Below are positions 39,844-49,136 of a stretch of 52,036 bases of DNA, piece after piece. Each line of letters opens with the position of its first letter. The stretch's first letter is position 1. Made by a program: the position numbers and the translations under genes. The notes under the pieces were generated by a model. The model was not told the DNA's origin. It was given only the letters and a program-made list of their open reading frames with translations, and did no database searches. Origin of the DNA: Oscillospiraceae bacterium (GTDB lineage: Bacteria > Bacillota > Clostridia > Oscillospirales > Ruminococcaceae); contig JAAVIC010000006.1 in the NCBI GenBank assembly GCA_014799385.1, positions 1-52,036 on the forward strand, written 5' to 3'.

Positions 39844-40788
39844 ATGAAAAAACTTATCGTTTCACCGTCTCCGCACGATGAAAACTACATAAAAACATCT
39901 ACAATAATGCTTAATGTCATTATTGCGCTTCTGCCTGCTTTGGCGGCGGGCTGTTATATTTTCGGAATGCGCGCGCTTTTGCTTGCGGTCGTATGCGTCA
40001 CGAGCTGTGTGGTATTCGAGTTCTGCTGCCGAAAACTTATGAAGCGTGACAATACCATCGGCGACCTTTCCGCAGTGGTTACGGGCGTTATTCTCGCAAT
40101 GAACCTGCCTGTTACGCTTCCGCTCTGGATGGCTGTTGTCGGTTCGTTTGTGGCTATCGTCATTGTCAAGCAGCTTTTCGGCGGAATCGGTCAGAACTTC
40201 GCAAACCCCGCTATCACCGCAAGAATAGTCCTTATGCTGTCGTTCCCGACCGCTATGACCAATTGGGTGGTTCCGTTCTTTTATAAGGACGGTATCGATG
40301 TCGTTACGGGTCCTACTCCTCTTGTCAGCGGCAGCGCGTCATATATGGATCTCTTCCTCGGCAATGTCGGCGGATGTCTCGGCGAAACATGCGCTCTGGC
40401 GCTTCTCATCGGAGGTCTTTATCTTGCCGCAAGACGGATAATCTCGCTTGCTGCTCCCGTGGGCTTTATCGGTGCTCTTGCGCTTCTTTCGTTTATCGCC
40501 GGCGATGATCCTCTTTATGCTATTCTTTCGGGCGGAGTATTCCTCGGAGCATTCTTTATGGCTACCGATTATGCGACTACGCCTATCACGACTAAGGGAA
40601 AAATCATATTCGGACTCGGCTGCGGAATCATAACATTTATTATCAGACATTTCGGCTCATATCCCGAGGGAGTTTCGTTCTCGATACTTCTTATGAACGT
40701 GCTTACTCCATATATTGAACAGGTAACACGCACCAAGATATTCGGCGCAGTTACCCTAAAAGGGCGAAAGGAGGATAAGCAGAAATGA
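39844..40788 (+). CDS. rnfD: Rnf complex subunit D
   Basis: 314 residues from ATG 39844 (GGAGG), about ten transmembrane helices. VVTGPTPLVSG fits the region where FMN is bound covalently to Thr in RnfD. Its stop overlaps the rnfG start (ATGA). Confidence 0.95.
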   Translation: MKKLIVSPSPHDENYIKTSTIMLNVIIALLPALAAGCYIFGMRALLLAVVCVTSCVVFEFCCRKLMKRDNTIGDLSAVVTGVILAMNLPVTLPLWMAVVGSFVAIVIVKQLFGGIGQNFANPAITARIVLMLSFPTAMTNWVVPFFYKDGIDVVTGPTPLVSGSASYMDLFLGNVGGCLGETCALALLIGGLYLAARRIISLAAPVGFIGALALLSFIAGDDPLYAILSGGVFLGAFFMATDYATTPITTKGKIIFGLGCGIITFIIRHFGSYPEGVSFSILLMNVLTPYIEQVTRTKIFGAVTLKGRKEDKQK

Positions 40789-41312
40789 AAGATAAGATTC
40801 TTCCGACAATAGTTCTTACTATCATATGCACGGCTGCGGCTCTGCTGCTTGCCTTTGCCCACGAGGTTACAAAGGACAGTATCGCCAATCAAAAGGAGCT
40901 TAAATTCAGCAAAACAGTTGAACAGCTTTTCGGCGACTGCGAAATAAAAATGCTCGATACTAACTTCGGCTGCGATGAGATTAAGAATATCGCGGTGACA
41001 ACGGACGGCAGGACCGCTGTTGAGATAGTTGCCGATGGCTATTCCAAGGGCGGAATTGATGTTCTTATCGGATTCGATGAAAGCGGCGCGGTCTGCGGCA
41101 TAGAATTTGTCGCGCTTGGCGAAACTCCCGGTCTCGGCTCTAAGGTGCGCGACGAGGAATCGTTTCGCAAGCAGTTTATCGGCGCATCGGACGACAGCTA
41201 CAGCTTTGACGCAATCAGCGGAGCGACTTTTTCCTCAAAGGGTATGAAGCACGCGGCTGACACGGCTTTGAGGGTCTACAACGAAAATAAGGAGGCGATA
41301 TTAAATGGCTGA
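40785..41312 (+). CDS. rnfG: Rnf complex subunit G
   Basis: 175 residues: one N-terminal membrane helix (TIVLTIICTAAALLLAF) and an FMN-binding domain with DAISGATFSSKGM, the SGAT flavinylation site used by ApbE. Overlaps rnfE by 8 bp. Confidence 0.96.
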   Translation: MKDKILPTIVLTIICTAAALLLAFAHEVTKDSIANQKELKFSKTVEQLFGDCEIKMLDTNFGCDEIKNIAVTTDGRTAVEIVADGYSKGGIDVLIGFDESGAVCGIEFVALGETPGLGSKVRDEESFRKQFIGASDDSYSFDAISGATFSSKGMKHAADTALRVYNENKEAILNG

Positions 41313-41997
41313 TAAGAAAAGTTCGCTTGGGAAAGAACTTACAAAAGGCATCATAAAGGAAAATCCCACTCTTGTAATGCTCCTCGGAATGTGCCCGACG
41401 CTTGCCGTTACCACTCAGGCAATGAACGGCATAGGTATGGGGCTTGCGACTACATTTGTACTTCTCGGCTCGAATATCGTTATCTCACTTCTGAGAAATG
41501 TTATCCCCGATAAGGTTCGTATACCGTCATTTATCGTAATTATCGCGAGCTTTGTAACGCTTATAGGATTTCTCCTTGAGGGCTTTTTACCGTCACTTTA
41601 TGACAGCCTCGGTATATACCTCACCCTTATCACGGTAAACTGCATTATATTCGGACGCGCGGAGATGTTTGCAAGCAAAAACGGCGTTGCGGCGTCTATA
41701 TGCGATGCTTTGGGAATGGGTATCGGCTTTACTCTTGCGCTTTTCCTCATGGGCTCTGTACGTGAGATCATTGGCTCGGGAAAGTGGTTCGGCATGGATA
41801 TTCCCGTTCTCAGCTCTAATCCGATGTTGCTGTTCATAATGCCGGCGGGCGGATTCTTCACCCTTGGAATGATAATCGCCCTCGTAAATAAGCTCTCACA
41901 CAAGAAACCTCCGCAGGAGCTTGAATGCGGCGGAGGCTGCAAAGGCTGCCCGAATGCGGGAAGCTGTAATGGCGGAGAGGTCGGTGAAGACGAATGA
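41305..41997 (+). CDS. rnfE: Rnf complex subunit E
   Basis: 230 residues, six transmembrane helices. It shares the RnfA/E fold (LGMCPTLAVTTQAMNGIGMG, GIYLTLITVNCIIFGRAEMFA). The C-terminal tail carries a Cys cluster (CGGGCKGCPNAGSC) that is not part of the basic fold. Overlaps rnfA (ATGA). Confidence 0.95.
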   Translation: MADKKSSLGKELTKGIIKENPTLVMLLGMCPTLAVTTQAMNGIGMGLATTFVLLGSNIVISLLRNVIPDKVRIPSFIVIIASFVTLIGFLLEGFLPSLYDSLGIYLTLITVNCIIFGRAEMFASKNGVAASICDALGMGIGFTLALFLMGSVREIIGSGKWFGMDIPVLSSNPMLLFIMPAGGFFTLGMIIALVNKLSHKKPPQELECGGGCKGCPNAGSCNGGEVGEDE

Positions 41998-42572
41998 AAA
42001 GCTTAATGATAATATTACTTGCGGCTATGCTCACCGATAACTTCGTTCTCTCGAAGTTTATGGGTATATGTCCTTTCCTGGGAGTTTCAAAAAAGCTCAA
42101 TAGCGCAACGGGAATGGGTATTTCCGTAACGTTTGTAATGATATGCGCCACGCTCGTTACATACCCGATACATTATGGAATACTCGTCCCCAACGGACTT
42201 GAATACTTCGATACGGTTCTGTTCATTCTTGTTATCGCCTTGTTCGTTCAGCTTGTTGAAACGATGATAAAAAAATGCATTCCGTCACTTTATAAGTCTC
42301 TCGGCGTATATTTGCCGCTCATCACAACTAACTGCGCTGTGCTCGGAGTTACGGTGCTTAATATCGATAACGGATACAGCTTTGTTCAATCGATAGTAAA
42401 CGCTCTCGGCGCGGGTCTCGGATTTATGCTTTCACTTGTTATTTTCTCGGGTGTGCGCAAAAAGCTCGAATACGCGGATATTCCCGAGACATTCAAGGGA
42501 GTTCCCGCTACTCTCATTGCGGCTTCGATCGTTTCGATTAGCTTTATGGGCTTTTCGGGACTGTTTAGTTAA
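41994..42572 (+). CDS. rnfA: Rnf complex subunit A
   Basis: 192 residues, six transmembrane helices, homologous to RnfE in inverted topology: DNFVLSKFMGICPFLGVSKKLNSATGMG, GVYLPLITTNCAVLGV. The Cys residues in these two motifs hold the intramembrane [2Fe-2S] cluster together with RnfE. Confidence 0.96.
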   Translation: MKSLMIILLAAMLTDNFVLSKFMGICPFLGVSKKLNSATGMGISVTFVMICATLVTYPIHYGILVPNGLEYFDTVLFILVIALFVQLVETMIKKCIPSLYKSLGVYLPLITTNCAVLGVTVLNIDNGYSFVQSIVNALGAGLGFMLSLVIFSGVRKKLEYADIPETFKGVPATLIAASIVSISFMGFSGLFS

Positions 42573-42586
42573 GGGGGGAGGACGTT

Positions 42587-43378
42587 ATGACTTATATTAT
42601 CCCCGCGCTCGTTCTCGGAATATGCGGTATTCTTGCGGGCATTCTTCTGACTGTTGCCGCTAAGATTTTTCATGTTGAGGTCGATGAGCGCATCGAGAAA
42701 ATTGGAGCCGCGCTTCCTCAGGCTAACTGCGGTGCTTGCGGATATGCCGGCTGCGCGGACTACGCGTCTGCTATCGTGAACAGCGGCGCGGAAACCAATC
42801 TCTGCCGCCCCGGCGGAGCGGACGCTGCCGAAAAAATCGCCGAGATTTTAGGCGGAGAGGCTGCCGAGGTAATCCCCATGACTGCTGTCGTTCACTGTAA
42901 CGGCGACTGCAACGCCACGGGAACTGCTTTCGACTTTGACGGAGTTCAGTCTTGCAAGGCGGTCAAGCGTTTCTACGGCGGTACGGGACTTTGCAAGTAC
43001 GGCTGTATCGGTCTCGGAGACTGCGTTTCGGTCTGCGAGCATAACGCAATCAAGGTCGTGAACGGCGCAGCAAAGGTGATTCCATCGCTCTGTGCCGCTT
43101 GCGGAAAGTGCGCAAATGTCTGTCCTAATTCGCTCATCTCGATAAAGCCGCTGGCTTCGCATATCGACGTACTCTGTTCATCGGCGGATAACGGAAAAGC
43201 TACAAAGCTAAACTGCAAAAACGGCTGTATCGGCTGTAAGATATGCGAAAAGAGGTGTCCGAACGGCGCGATAAAGGTCGAAAACTTCCATGCCTCGATA
43301 AATTATGATCTCTGTACAAACTGCGGAGAGTGCATGGCTTCCTGTCCTGTTAAGGTTATTCATTCTTGTGAAAAATAA
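42587..43378 (+). CDS. rnfB: Rnf complex subunit B
   Basis: 263 residues: N-terminal anchor helix, a four-Cys Fe-S domain (ALPQANCGACGYAGCADYASAI...CRPGG), then ferredoxin-like clusters (CKYGCIGLGDCVSVC, CAACGKCANVCPN, CKNGCIGCKICEKRCPN, CTNCGECMASCPV). It takes electrons from reduced ferredoxin. Last gene of the operon, followed by a strong terminator. Confidence 0.96.
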   Translation: MTYIIPALVLGICGILAGILLTVAAKIFHVEVDERIEKIGAALPQANCGACGYAGCADYASAIVNSGAETNLCRPGGADAAEKIAEILGGEAAEVIPMTAVVHCNGDCNATGTAFDFDGVQSCKAVKRFYGGTGLCKYGCIGLGDCVSVCEHNAIKVVNGAAKVIPSLCAACGKCANVCPNSLISIKPLASHIDVLCSSADNGKATKLNCKNGCIGCKICEKRCPNGAIKVENFHASINYDLCTNCGECMASCPVKVIHSCEK

Positions 43379-43380
43379 TT

Positions 43381-43427
43381 AAGGCAACCCCGCGCAAAGA
43401 TCATACTTTACGCGGGGTTGCCTTTAC
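43381..43427 (+). terminator. Terminator of the rnf operon
   Basis: AAGGCAACCCCGCG (43381-43394) / CGCGGGGTTGCCTT (43411-43424), then T. Confidence 0.9.
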
Positions 43428-43503
43428 ATCTGCACGAAATCCACACATAGTTTTTAGTGATTTTCAACAAACGCAAAATCTGTTTATAATTATTTACAAT
43501 CTA

Positions 43504-43532
43504 TTGACAATCGCGGAAATTTGTGGTATAAT
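43504..43532 (+). promoter_or_regulatory. leuS: leuS promoter
   Basis: TTGACA (43504-43509), 17-bp spacer, TGTGG then TATAAT (43527-43532). The leader to the ATG is about 235 nt. Confidence 0.85.
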
Positions 43533-43561
43533 AAGCATAAACCTGTCGGAGCGAATCCGTT

Positions 43562-43605
43562 GCGCCGAAAAATCCAAAACCGCCTTTGGGTTGCGGTTTA
43601 GGCGC
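43562..43605 (+). other. Nested hairpin in the leuS leader
   Basis: GCGCC (43562-43566) / GGCGC (43601-43605) encloses AAACCGC (43577-43583) / GCGGTTT (43593-43599). It lies between the promoter and the covarying leader element. No T-box signature (AGGGTGG...) is present. Confidence 0.5.
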
Positions 43606-43630
43606 GTTATAACCTCAAGCAAACTTTTGG

Positions 43631-43764
43631 TGATTAGTGCAAATTCAAAACGCGAGCGGCGCGTAACACCACAAAGTGGTGTTACGGGTCGCTCGGCGAG
43701 TGCAAATGAAATCCGCAAAGCGGATTTCATTTGCACGATTTTGGATTTGCTTTTTAGAAAGGAA
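43631..43764 (+). repeat. Covarying leader element 2, 5' UTR of leuS
   Basis: Outer stem GCAAATTCAAAA (43639-43650) / TTTTGGATTTGC (43739-43750), one G-U pair. Inner GAGCGG...CGCTC arm with an extra GTAACACCAC-AAA hairpin (43662-43684), and a 16-bp hairpin GTGCAAATGAAATCCG with loop CAAAG (43700-43736). It leads into TTTTTAGAAAGGA, the ribosome site of leuS. Confidence 0.75.
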
Positions 43765-43773
43765 CAATGACAT

Positions 43774-46197
43774 ATGAAATACGATTTTGCCGCCATTGAA
43801 AGCAAATGGCAGACCTATTGGGACGAGCACCGCACATTCCATGTGGAGAATGACTTCACAAAGCCAAAGTACTACGCACTGGTGGAGTTTCCGTATCCGT
43901 CGGGCGACGGACTTCACGTCGGTCACCCGCGCCCGTATACCGCGATGGATATTGTCGCGAGAAAACGCCGTATGCAGGGCTATAACGTTCTTTTCCCGAT
44001 GGGCTGGGACGCGTTCGGTCTGCCCACCGAGAACTACGCGATAAAGAACAAAATCCACCCCGCAATCGTCACGGAGCGCAACGTCAACCGTTTCCGCAGC
44101 CAGCTCAAGATGTTGGGAATGTCGTTCGACTGGCAGCGCGAGGTAAACACCACCGACCCGAACTACTTCAAGTGGACACAGTGGATATTCCTCAAGCTGT
44201 TTAACGCGGGATTGGCTTACAAAAAGGAAATGAACGTAAACTGGTGTACGCAGTGCAAGGTCGTTCTCGCGAATGAAGAGGTCGTGAACGGAACTTGCGA
44301 ACGCTGTCACGGAGAGGTAATCCACAAGGTAAAGAATCAGTGGATGCTTAAAATCACCGACTACGCGCAAAAGCTCCTTGACGACTTGGATTCCGTGGAC
44401 TATTTCGAGAAGATAAAGACTGCTCAGGTAAACTGGATCGGACGCTCCACGGGCGCGGAGGTTACGTTCAAGACTACTCTCGGAGATGAACTGCTGATTT
44501 ACACCACTCGCCCCGACACGCTGTTCGGCGCGACTTATATGGTAATTTCCCCCGAGCACCCGCTTATCAACACTTGGGCGGACAAGCTGACGAATATGGA
44601 CGCTGTTCGTGAGTATCAAGCGGCGGCAGCGAAAAAATCCGACTTTGACCGCACCGAAATGAACAAGGACAAAACAGGCGTCAAGCTGGACGGCGTTATG
44701 GCAGTCAATCCCGTCAACGGTCGCGAGATTCCGATTTTCATCTCGGATTATGTGCTGATGGGCTACGGCACGGGCGCGATTATGGCTGTTCCCGCGCACG
44801 ATACCCGCGACTGGGAGTTCGCGAAAAAGTTCGATCTGCCGATTATAGAGGTTGTAAAGGGCGGGGAAGATGTTCAAAAGGAAGCGTTCACCGACTGCGC
44901 AACCGGAGTTCTCACCAACTCTGACTTCCTTGACGGTCTGTCCGTAGAGGACGCGAAAGTTAAAATCAAAGAATGGATCACCGAAAAGGGAATCGGTCGC
45001 GAAAAGGTCAACTTCAAGCTCCGCGATTGGGTGTTCAGCCGCCAGAGATACTGGGGCGAGCCGATCCCTGTGGTTTATTGTGAAAAGTGCGGTTGGGTCG
45101 GACTTCCTGAAAGCGAGCTGCCGCTGACTCTCCCTGATGTGGAGAGCTATATGCCCACCGACAACGGTGAAAGCCCGCTTTCCACGCTGGAGAGCTTTAT
45201 CAACACCACCTGCCCGAAGTGCGGCGGCGCGGCAAAGCGCGAAACCGACACAATGCCGCAGTGGGCGGGTTCGAGCTGGTATTTCCTGCGCTACACCGAC
45301 CCCACCAACGACAAGGAGCTTGCAAGCAAGGAGGCTCTGAAATACTGGCTGCCCGTGGATTGGTACAACGGCGGTATGGAGCATACCACGCTGCATTTGC
45401 TGTACAGCCGTTTCTGGCACAAGTTCCTGTACGATGAGGGCATTGTTTCCTGTAAAGAGCCGTATGCAAAGCGCACCTCCCACGGAATGATTCTCGGCAA
45501 AGACCCTCAAAACCCCGGAAAGTTCTGCAAGATGTCAAAGTCCTTACACAACGTTGTGAATCCCGATGAGGTGGTTCGCGATTTCGGCGCGGATACAATG
45601 CGCCTGTATGAGATGTTCGTGGGCGATTTCGAGAAAGCCGCGCCGTGGCAAGAAGAGGGAATCAAGGGAGTAAAGCGTTTCCTGGAGCGCGTCTGGGGAA
45701 TGTCCGAGAATCTTAAGGACGGCGAGGAGTATTCGGACGCTCTGCGTTCGGCAATGCACAAGACCATCAAAAAGGTTTCGGAGAACATCGAGAGCCTGAA
45801 GTTCAACACCGCCATCGCTGCGATGATGGCTCTGCTGAATGACGCGGACAACGCGGGCGGATTCAACCGCGCGGAGTTCCGCACGCTGCTGATCCTGCTT
45901 GATCCGTTCGCGCCGCATATCGCGTCCGAGCTGTTTGAAAGGCTGTACGGAGAGATGGTTCACGAGCAGAAGTGGGCTGAATATGACGAGGCACTCTGCG
46001 CGGATTCCACCGTGGAGCTTGCGGTTCAGGTAAACGGAAAGGTGAAGGCGCGCTTCAACGCTCCCGTTGATTCCGATTCCGAAACGCTTATCTCGATGGC
46101 TCTGGAGCTGCCCGAAGTCCAAAAAGCAATTGACGGAAAGACGATAATCAAGAAAATCGCAGTTCCCAATAAACTGGTGAACATTGTTGTGAAATAA
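43774..46197 (+). CDS. leuS: Leucyl-tRNA synthetase
   Basis: 807 residues, normal bacterial length. HIGH-type motif in [25 protein letters not shown] motif in [18 protein letters not shown]1 editing domain with [21 protein letters not shown], Cys-X2-Cys pairs in the zinc module ([17 protein letters not shown]), and a C-terminal anticodon domain. It charges tRNA-Leu, one copy of which (CAG) lies at 11079. Confidence 0.98.
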   Translation: MKYDFAAIESKWQTYWDEHRTFHVENDFTKPKYYALVEFPYPSGDGLHVGHPRPYTAMDIVARKRRMQGYNVLFPMGWDAFGLPTENYAIKNKIHPAIVTERNVNRFRSQLKMLGMSFDWQREVNTTDPNYFKWTQWIFLKLFNAGLAYKKEMNVNWCTQCKVVLANEEVVNGTCERCHGEVIHKVKNQWMLKITDYAQKLLDDLDSVDYFEKIKTAQVNWIGRSTGAEVTFKTTLGDELLIYTTRPDTLFGATYMVISPEHPLINTWADKLTNMDAVREYQAAAAKKSDFDRTEMNKDKTGVKLDGVMAVNPVNGREIPIFISDYVLMGYGTGAIMAVPAHDTRDWEFAKKFDLPIIEVVKGGEDVQKEAFTDCATGVLTNSDFLDGLSVEDAKVKIKEWITEKGIGREKVNFKLRDWVFSRQRYWGEPIPVVYCEKCGWVGLPESELPLTLPDVESYMPTDNGESPLSTLESFINTTCPKCGGAAKRETDTMPQWAGSSWYFLRYTDPTNDKELASKEALKYWLPVDWYNGGMEHTTLHLLYSRFWHKFLYDEGIVSCKEPYAKRTSHGMILGKDPQNPGKFCKMSKSLHNVVNPDEVVRDFGADTMRLYEMFVGDFEKAAPWQEEGIKGVKRFLERVWGMSENLKDGEEYSDALRSAMHKTIKKVSENIESLKFNTAIAAMMALLNDADNAGGFNRAEFRTLLILLDPFAPHIASELFERLYGEMVHEQKWAEYDEALCADSTVELAVQVNGKVKARFNAPVDSDSETLISMALELPEVQKAIDGKTIIKKIAVPNKLVNIVVK

Positions 46198-46209
46198 CAA
46201 AAAGCTGTT

Positions 46210-46239
46210 AGCCCCCTCAGTTTGGAGGGGGCTTTATTT
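46210..46239 (+). terminator. leuS terminator
   Basis: AGCCCCCTC (46210-46218) / GAGGGGGCT (46225-46233), then TTATTT. Confidence 0.85.
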
Positions 46240-46309
46240 GTATTTAACATTATGGCACGCATCACTTTATCCAACAGTGAAAACGCGTAATCAAAAATCA
46301 CACAATATT

Positions 46310-46377
46310 GGAATCGGGATTCCAAAGGGGCATTGCCCCTTTGGCAGGGTGTGTGGGGGGACGGAGTCCCCCACACC
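46310..46377. repeat. Array of three adjoining hairpins (REP-like)
   Basis: GGAATC-GGATTCC (46310-46323), CCAAAGGGGC/GCCCCTTTGG (46322-46344), and a GGTGTG-TGGGGGGAC / GTCCCCCA-CACC stem (46348-46377). It ends 3 nt before the spoIIP stop and may also stop transcription from both sides. Confidence 0.65.
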
Positions 46378-46380
46378 AAA

Positions 46381-47532
46381 TTACTGCAATTCTAAAATCG
46401 AATCCGCGAGAATGTTTCCGATAAGCTCTCCGGTGTAGACCGCCTCATCAAGCGTATTCGCCTGACTTCCGACCTCTATCAGCAGCGAACCGGGGGAGAT
46501 GTGCTGGTTGTAGTTGCGGTAGTCAAACAGCACCGCCCGTGCAAGTCCCGGATACGCGGCTTCGGCGGCGCGCTGAACCAGACACGCGGTCTTGAAGTTC
46601 TCCATATAATTCGGAAGGTCAAGCTCGTTTTTGTCATCACAACCCGAGATTATCATAAACTGCGCCGCGCTTTTTCCGTTCACGGTGACTGCGGGGGCAA
46701 TCGGTGTGCCGTCCGAGGCGGCGATTCCGTCACGGTGAATGTCCAATACCAGCTTTATGCTCGGATATTTCGCGAGAACGGCTTCCACCGTGTCGGCGGA
46801 GCGGTAATAAGCGCCTGTGTACATCGGATAATCGTGAACCGTACAATCGTGAACCGAGGCGATTCCGCGCTCGGAAAGCGCATTGCATATCGCGTCACCG
46901 ACCGCCGTCATATTTCGCGAGCAATCGCGCGAACGGTCGGGGCAGTCCTCATCGTACCAATCGACGTGAGGAAAATAGCTCTCGGTTGTGTGGGTATGGT
47001 AAATCAGCACCTGGGGCAGCTCTGCGGGATTTTCGACCTTTCCGAGCGGCGGCAGGGATTTCGCGGCTTCGGCAAGCGTTTCGCACGTTACATCGGTGAG
47101 ATTCTGGACTTGCGCTCCGCCGTCCAGAGTTACATAATTTGTCGCAGTGGACTTCCCGAACGCATACCGCGAGATTTCCCCGGTGTGGGTGGTAAATTCT
47201 GAGTAATCGGTGTCGTCCGTGTCCGTACTCCGATTCAGGGTGATTATCTTTCCGACAGCTTTCGGCGGCTCTTCGGGTTGTGAAGCGGTCGAAACATCGG
47301 ATCGTGTCGTTTCCACTGACGATGTGGATGTTGTGGAACTTGTTGATTCGGCGGACGATGCGGTGCTTGATGAATCAACTGATTCGGTTGATTCGGACGG
47401 TTCTTCGTATGTAACCCCCGCCGCCAGGTATGCCGTGCCGCGAACGGCTTGTCCGGCAATCGTGTCGGAACAGCTCAAAATCGCGGTGAAAATTGCCGCC
47501 GCTCCGATAGTAACAGATTTTAATTTTCCCAT
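46381..47532 (-). CDS. spoIIP: Stage II sporulation protein P
   Basis: 383 residues: N-terminal signal anchor, a Ser/Thr/Glu-rich linker (about 45-95), then the SpoIIP amidase/endopeptidase domain with LIYHTHTTESYFP (His), KLVLDIHRDGI and SLLIEVGSQANTLDEA (Glu), the zinc-amidase pattern. It degrades septal peptidoglycan with SpoIID during engulfment. The gene implies a spore-former. Preceded by GGAGAG. Confidence 0.93.
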   Translation of the reverse strand: MGKLKSVTIGAAAIFTAILSCSDTIAGQAVRGTAYLAAGVTYEEPSESTESVDSSSTASSAESTSSTTSTSSVETTRSDVSTASQPEEPPKAVGKIITLNRSTDTDDTDYSEFTTHTGEISRYAFGKSTATNYVTLDGGAQVQNLTDVTCETLAEAAKSLPPLGKVENPAELPQVLIYHTHTTESYFPHVDWYDEDCPDRSRDCSRNMTAVGDAICNALSERGIASVHDCTVHDYPMYTGAYYRSADTVEAVLAKYPSIKLVLDIHRDGIAASDGTPIAPAVTVNGKSAAQFMIISGCDDKNELDLPNYMENFKTACLVQRAAEAAYPGLARAVLFDYRNYNQHISPGSLLIEVGSQANTLDEAVYTGELIGNILADSILELQ

Positions 47533-47587
47533 ATTTTCACTCTCCTTTGTTGAATTATATTCACGCGAAAGTAAAAATATTCCAAAA

Positions 47588-47623
47588 CATTAATGCCCCT
47601 CGGTTTCCCAAGGGGCATTAATG
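47588..47623. terminator. Hairpin upstream of spoIIP
   Basis: CATTAATGCCCCT (47588-47600) / AGGGGCATTAATG (47611-47623). It probably ends the upstream minus-strand cluster. Confidence 0.65.
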
Positions 47624-47680
47624 TGGTTTGGTTGGTAATTATATGAAAAGAATGGTTGACTAATTAATACGTGATTCTTT

Positions 47681-47717
47681 GATTACATAACCGATTTTAA
47701 CAAATCGCTATGTAATC
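47681..47717 (-). terminator. Hairpin after the DUF6882-like gene
   Basis: GATTACATAACCGATTT / AAATCGCTATGTAATC (47681-47697, 47702-47717), one mismatch. Confidence 0.55.
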
Positions 47718-47748
47718 CGTATGTTTTTCACGTGAAATCTTCGTGAAA

Positions 47749-48453
47749 TCAACTGATCTCCACGCCGGTCGCTCTGTGCATACCGTCATCAACAAGCTCC
47801 AGATCCACATGGATCTTGCCCTCGCCGAAGTCGCAGTCCAACGCAGTATCGGTCGCGGTGAACTCATAGCCGTTCTGATACAGCATTCCCGCGAAAATCA
47901 ACAAATGGTCGCATTCCATACCCTGAATCATCTGCATAGCGTCACTTGCAATATCGGGAACGCTTGTCGGCGCGAACGCCTCATCGGGTATGTCCTTCAC
48001 TTGGAGAAAAATCGCGCCTTTGCCAGTCGGGCAGCGGTAGTATGCCACGTTCTCCTCTGAAAGCGCGGTAATGATCATCGAGAGGTTGTGACCGTTGCGT
48101 GTTTCGTCCAATTCGTAGCTTGGTACGGTGAACTCGTCACACTCGGAGAGAGCCTCGCGCGCTTGGATTCCCGCGGCGGTCTGTTCCTCGGTCCAGCCGT
48201 TATGCGGATTCGCCCAGCCCCAAAGCCAGGTGTCCGAAACATCGCTCTCCGAGCCGATAATCGAACACCCGAACGTCTTGTCGCCGAATGTAATCGTCAT
48301 CTCGTCGAGGTCGACGCTCCAGTCACTGTCGCCGATAACCTGACCGAACGCGCGCTGACGCGCAACTCCTGTTCCGATTGTCAAGTCAGCAAGACTGTAA
48401 ATGTCGCTGAAATCCACCTTAATCGGAATGTTTAAAATTGATTTCTTACTCAT
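47749..48453 (-). CDS. DUF6882-like protein
   Basis: 234 residues from ATG 48453 (AAGGAGG). Soluble and acidic. SESDVSDTWLWGWANPHNGWTEE is the recognisable motif, which I recall from DUF6882 proteins found among immunity and toxin-system neighbours. Biochemical role unknown. It lies behind covarying leader element 3. The reading upstream to 48570 runs through that leader and is rejected. Confidence 0.65.
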   Translation of the reverse strand: MSKKSILNIPIKVDFSDIYSLADLTIGTGVARQRAFGQVIGDSDWSVDLDEMTITFGDKTFGCSIIGSESDVSDTWLWGWANPHNGWTEEQTAAGIQAREALSECDEFTVPSYELDETRNGHNLSMIITALSEENVAYYRCPTGKGAIFLQVKDIPDEAFAPTSVPDIASDAMQMIQGMECDHLLIFAGMLYQNGYEFTATDTALDCDFGEGKIHVDLELVDDGMHRATGVEIS

Positions 48454-48463
48454 AAATATCCTC

Positions 48464-48580
48464 CTTATTTTAAATAGCAAATCCGAAACCGCACAGATGA
48501 AATCCGCTTTGCGGATTTCGTCTGTGCTTGCTGAGCGGGGCACATCACCGCTCGCATTTCGGATTTGCACGAGTAACCAG
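48464..48580 (-). repeat. Covarying leader element 3
   Basis: In gene orientation: outer stem GCAAATCCGAAA (48568-48557) / TTTCGGATTTGC (48488-48477), perfect 12 bp. Inner GAGCGG / CCGCTC arm. Hairpin 48491-48527, 16 bp with one G-U pair, whose GAAATCCG-CAAAG-CGGATTTC core is shared with leuS. It ends in TATTTAAAATAAGGAGG, the SD of the DUF6882-like gene. Confidence 0.75.
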
Positions 48581-48621
48581 TAACTTACCGTGAGTTATAA
48601 TGTGTTAAACCCTCAGCGTTT

Positions 48622-49122
48622 TCACTTAATCGAGCAAATGTGCCACTTATCGGGTTCGTCCTCATAGCCACTGTAAACCGCGTCTACGAGCCATTTACCC
48701 TCCACATTCTTGATAACGAATTTGTCCATCATATCCAGACCCTCGTGGTAATGCGTTATCACAACGGCTCTTGCGGCGGTCTTCATAATAAAATTCGCCG
48801 TACATTCCCCGTCAATATAAGCATACCTTGCGGGGTTGCCGAATGAACCGCCGCCGAGTCCCCTTTGACGGAACTTATCGGTAATATGCGGCGGTATAAG
48901 CTCGCGAAGCTGCTGCTTGTACTCTGCCCACAGCTCGTTTTCGCCCGGACCTACAATATGATCGGGAATACCGAGCTTCTTCTTGTTTTTTCGAAGCTCT
49001 TCACTGCGCTTATAAGTGGTCGTTTCAACCTCATTGATTTTCAGCAGAAAATCAAACAGAAATCCGCAGATTTCGTCCTGCATACCCTTGAACTTATCGT
49101 TCGCTTCGTTAATGATCTCCAT
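48622..49122 (-). CDS. NTF2-like immunity-type protein, paralogue A
   Basis: 166 residues from ATG 49122 (AAAAGGAG): MEIINEANDKFKGMQDEICGFLFDFLLKINEVE, GGGSFGNPARYAYIDGECTANFIMKTAARAVVITHY, KFVIKNVEGKWLVDAVYSGYED. Helical start, beta sheet and 'KWLVD' end resemble NTF2-fold immunity proteins. It shares start, middle (YGYIDEECEATF) and end (DKWLLDEVYYR) with the protein at 51416-51913, so the two are paralogues. Confidence 0.65.
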   Translation of the reverse strand: MEIINEANDKFKGMQDEICGFLFDFLLKINEVETTTYKRSEELRKNKKKLGIPDHIVGPGENELWAEYKQQLRELIPPHITDKFRQRGLGGGSFGNPARYAYIDGECTANFIMKTAARAVVITHYHEGLDMMDKFVIKNVEGKWLVDAVYSGYEDEPDKWHICSIK

Positions 49123-49136
49123 AATAATTCTCCTTT

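Noticed and set aside
43533-43770. T-box riboswitch in the long leuS leader
   Set aside because: No T-box sequence (AGGGTGG-type), no specifier loop or antiterminator pair is seen; the leader is explained by other hairpins.
43645-45510. A 621-codon open frame antisense to leuS
   Set aside because: It is the mirror of a highly biased leuS coding frame, has no SD or family motif, and leuS is unquestionable.
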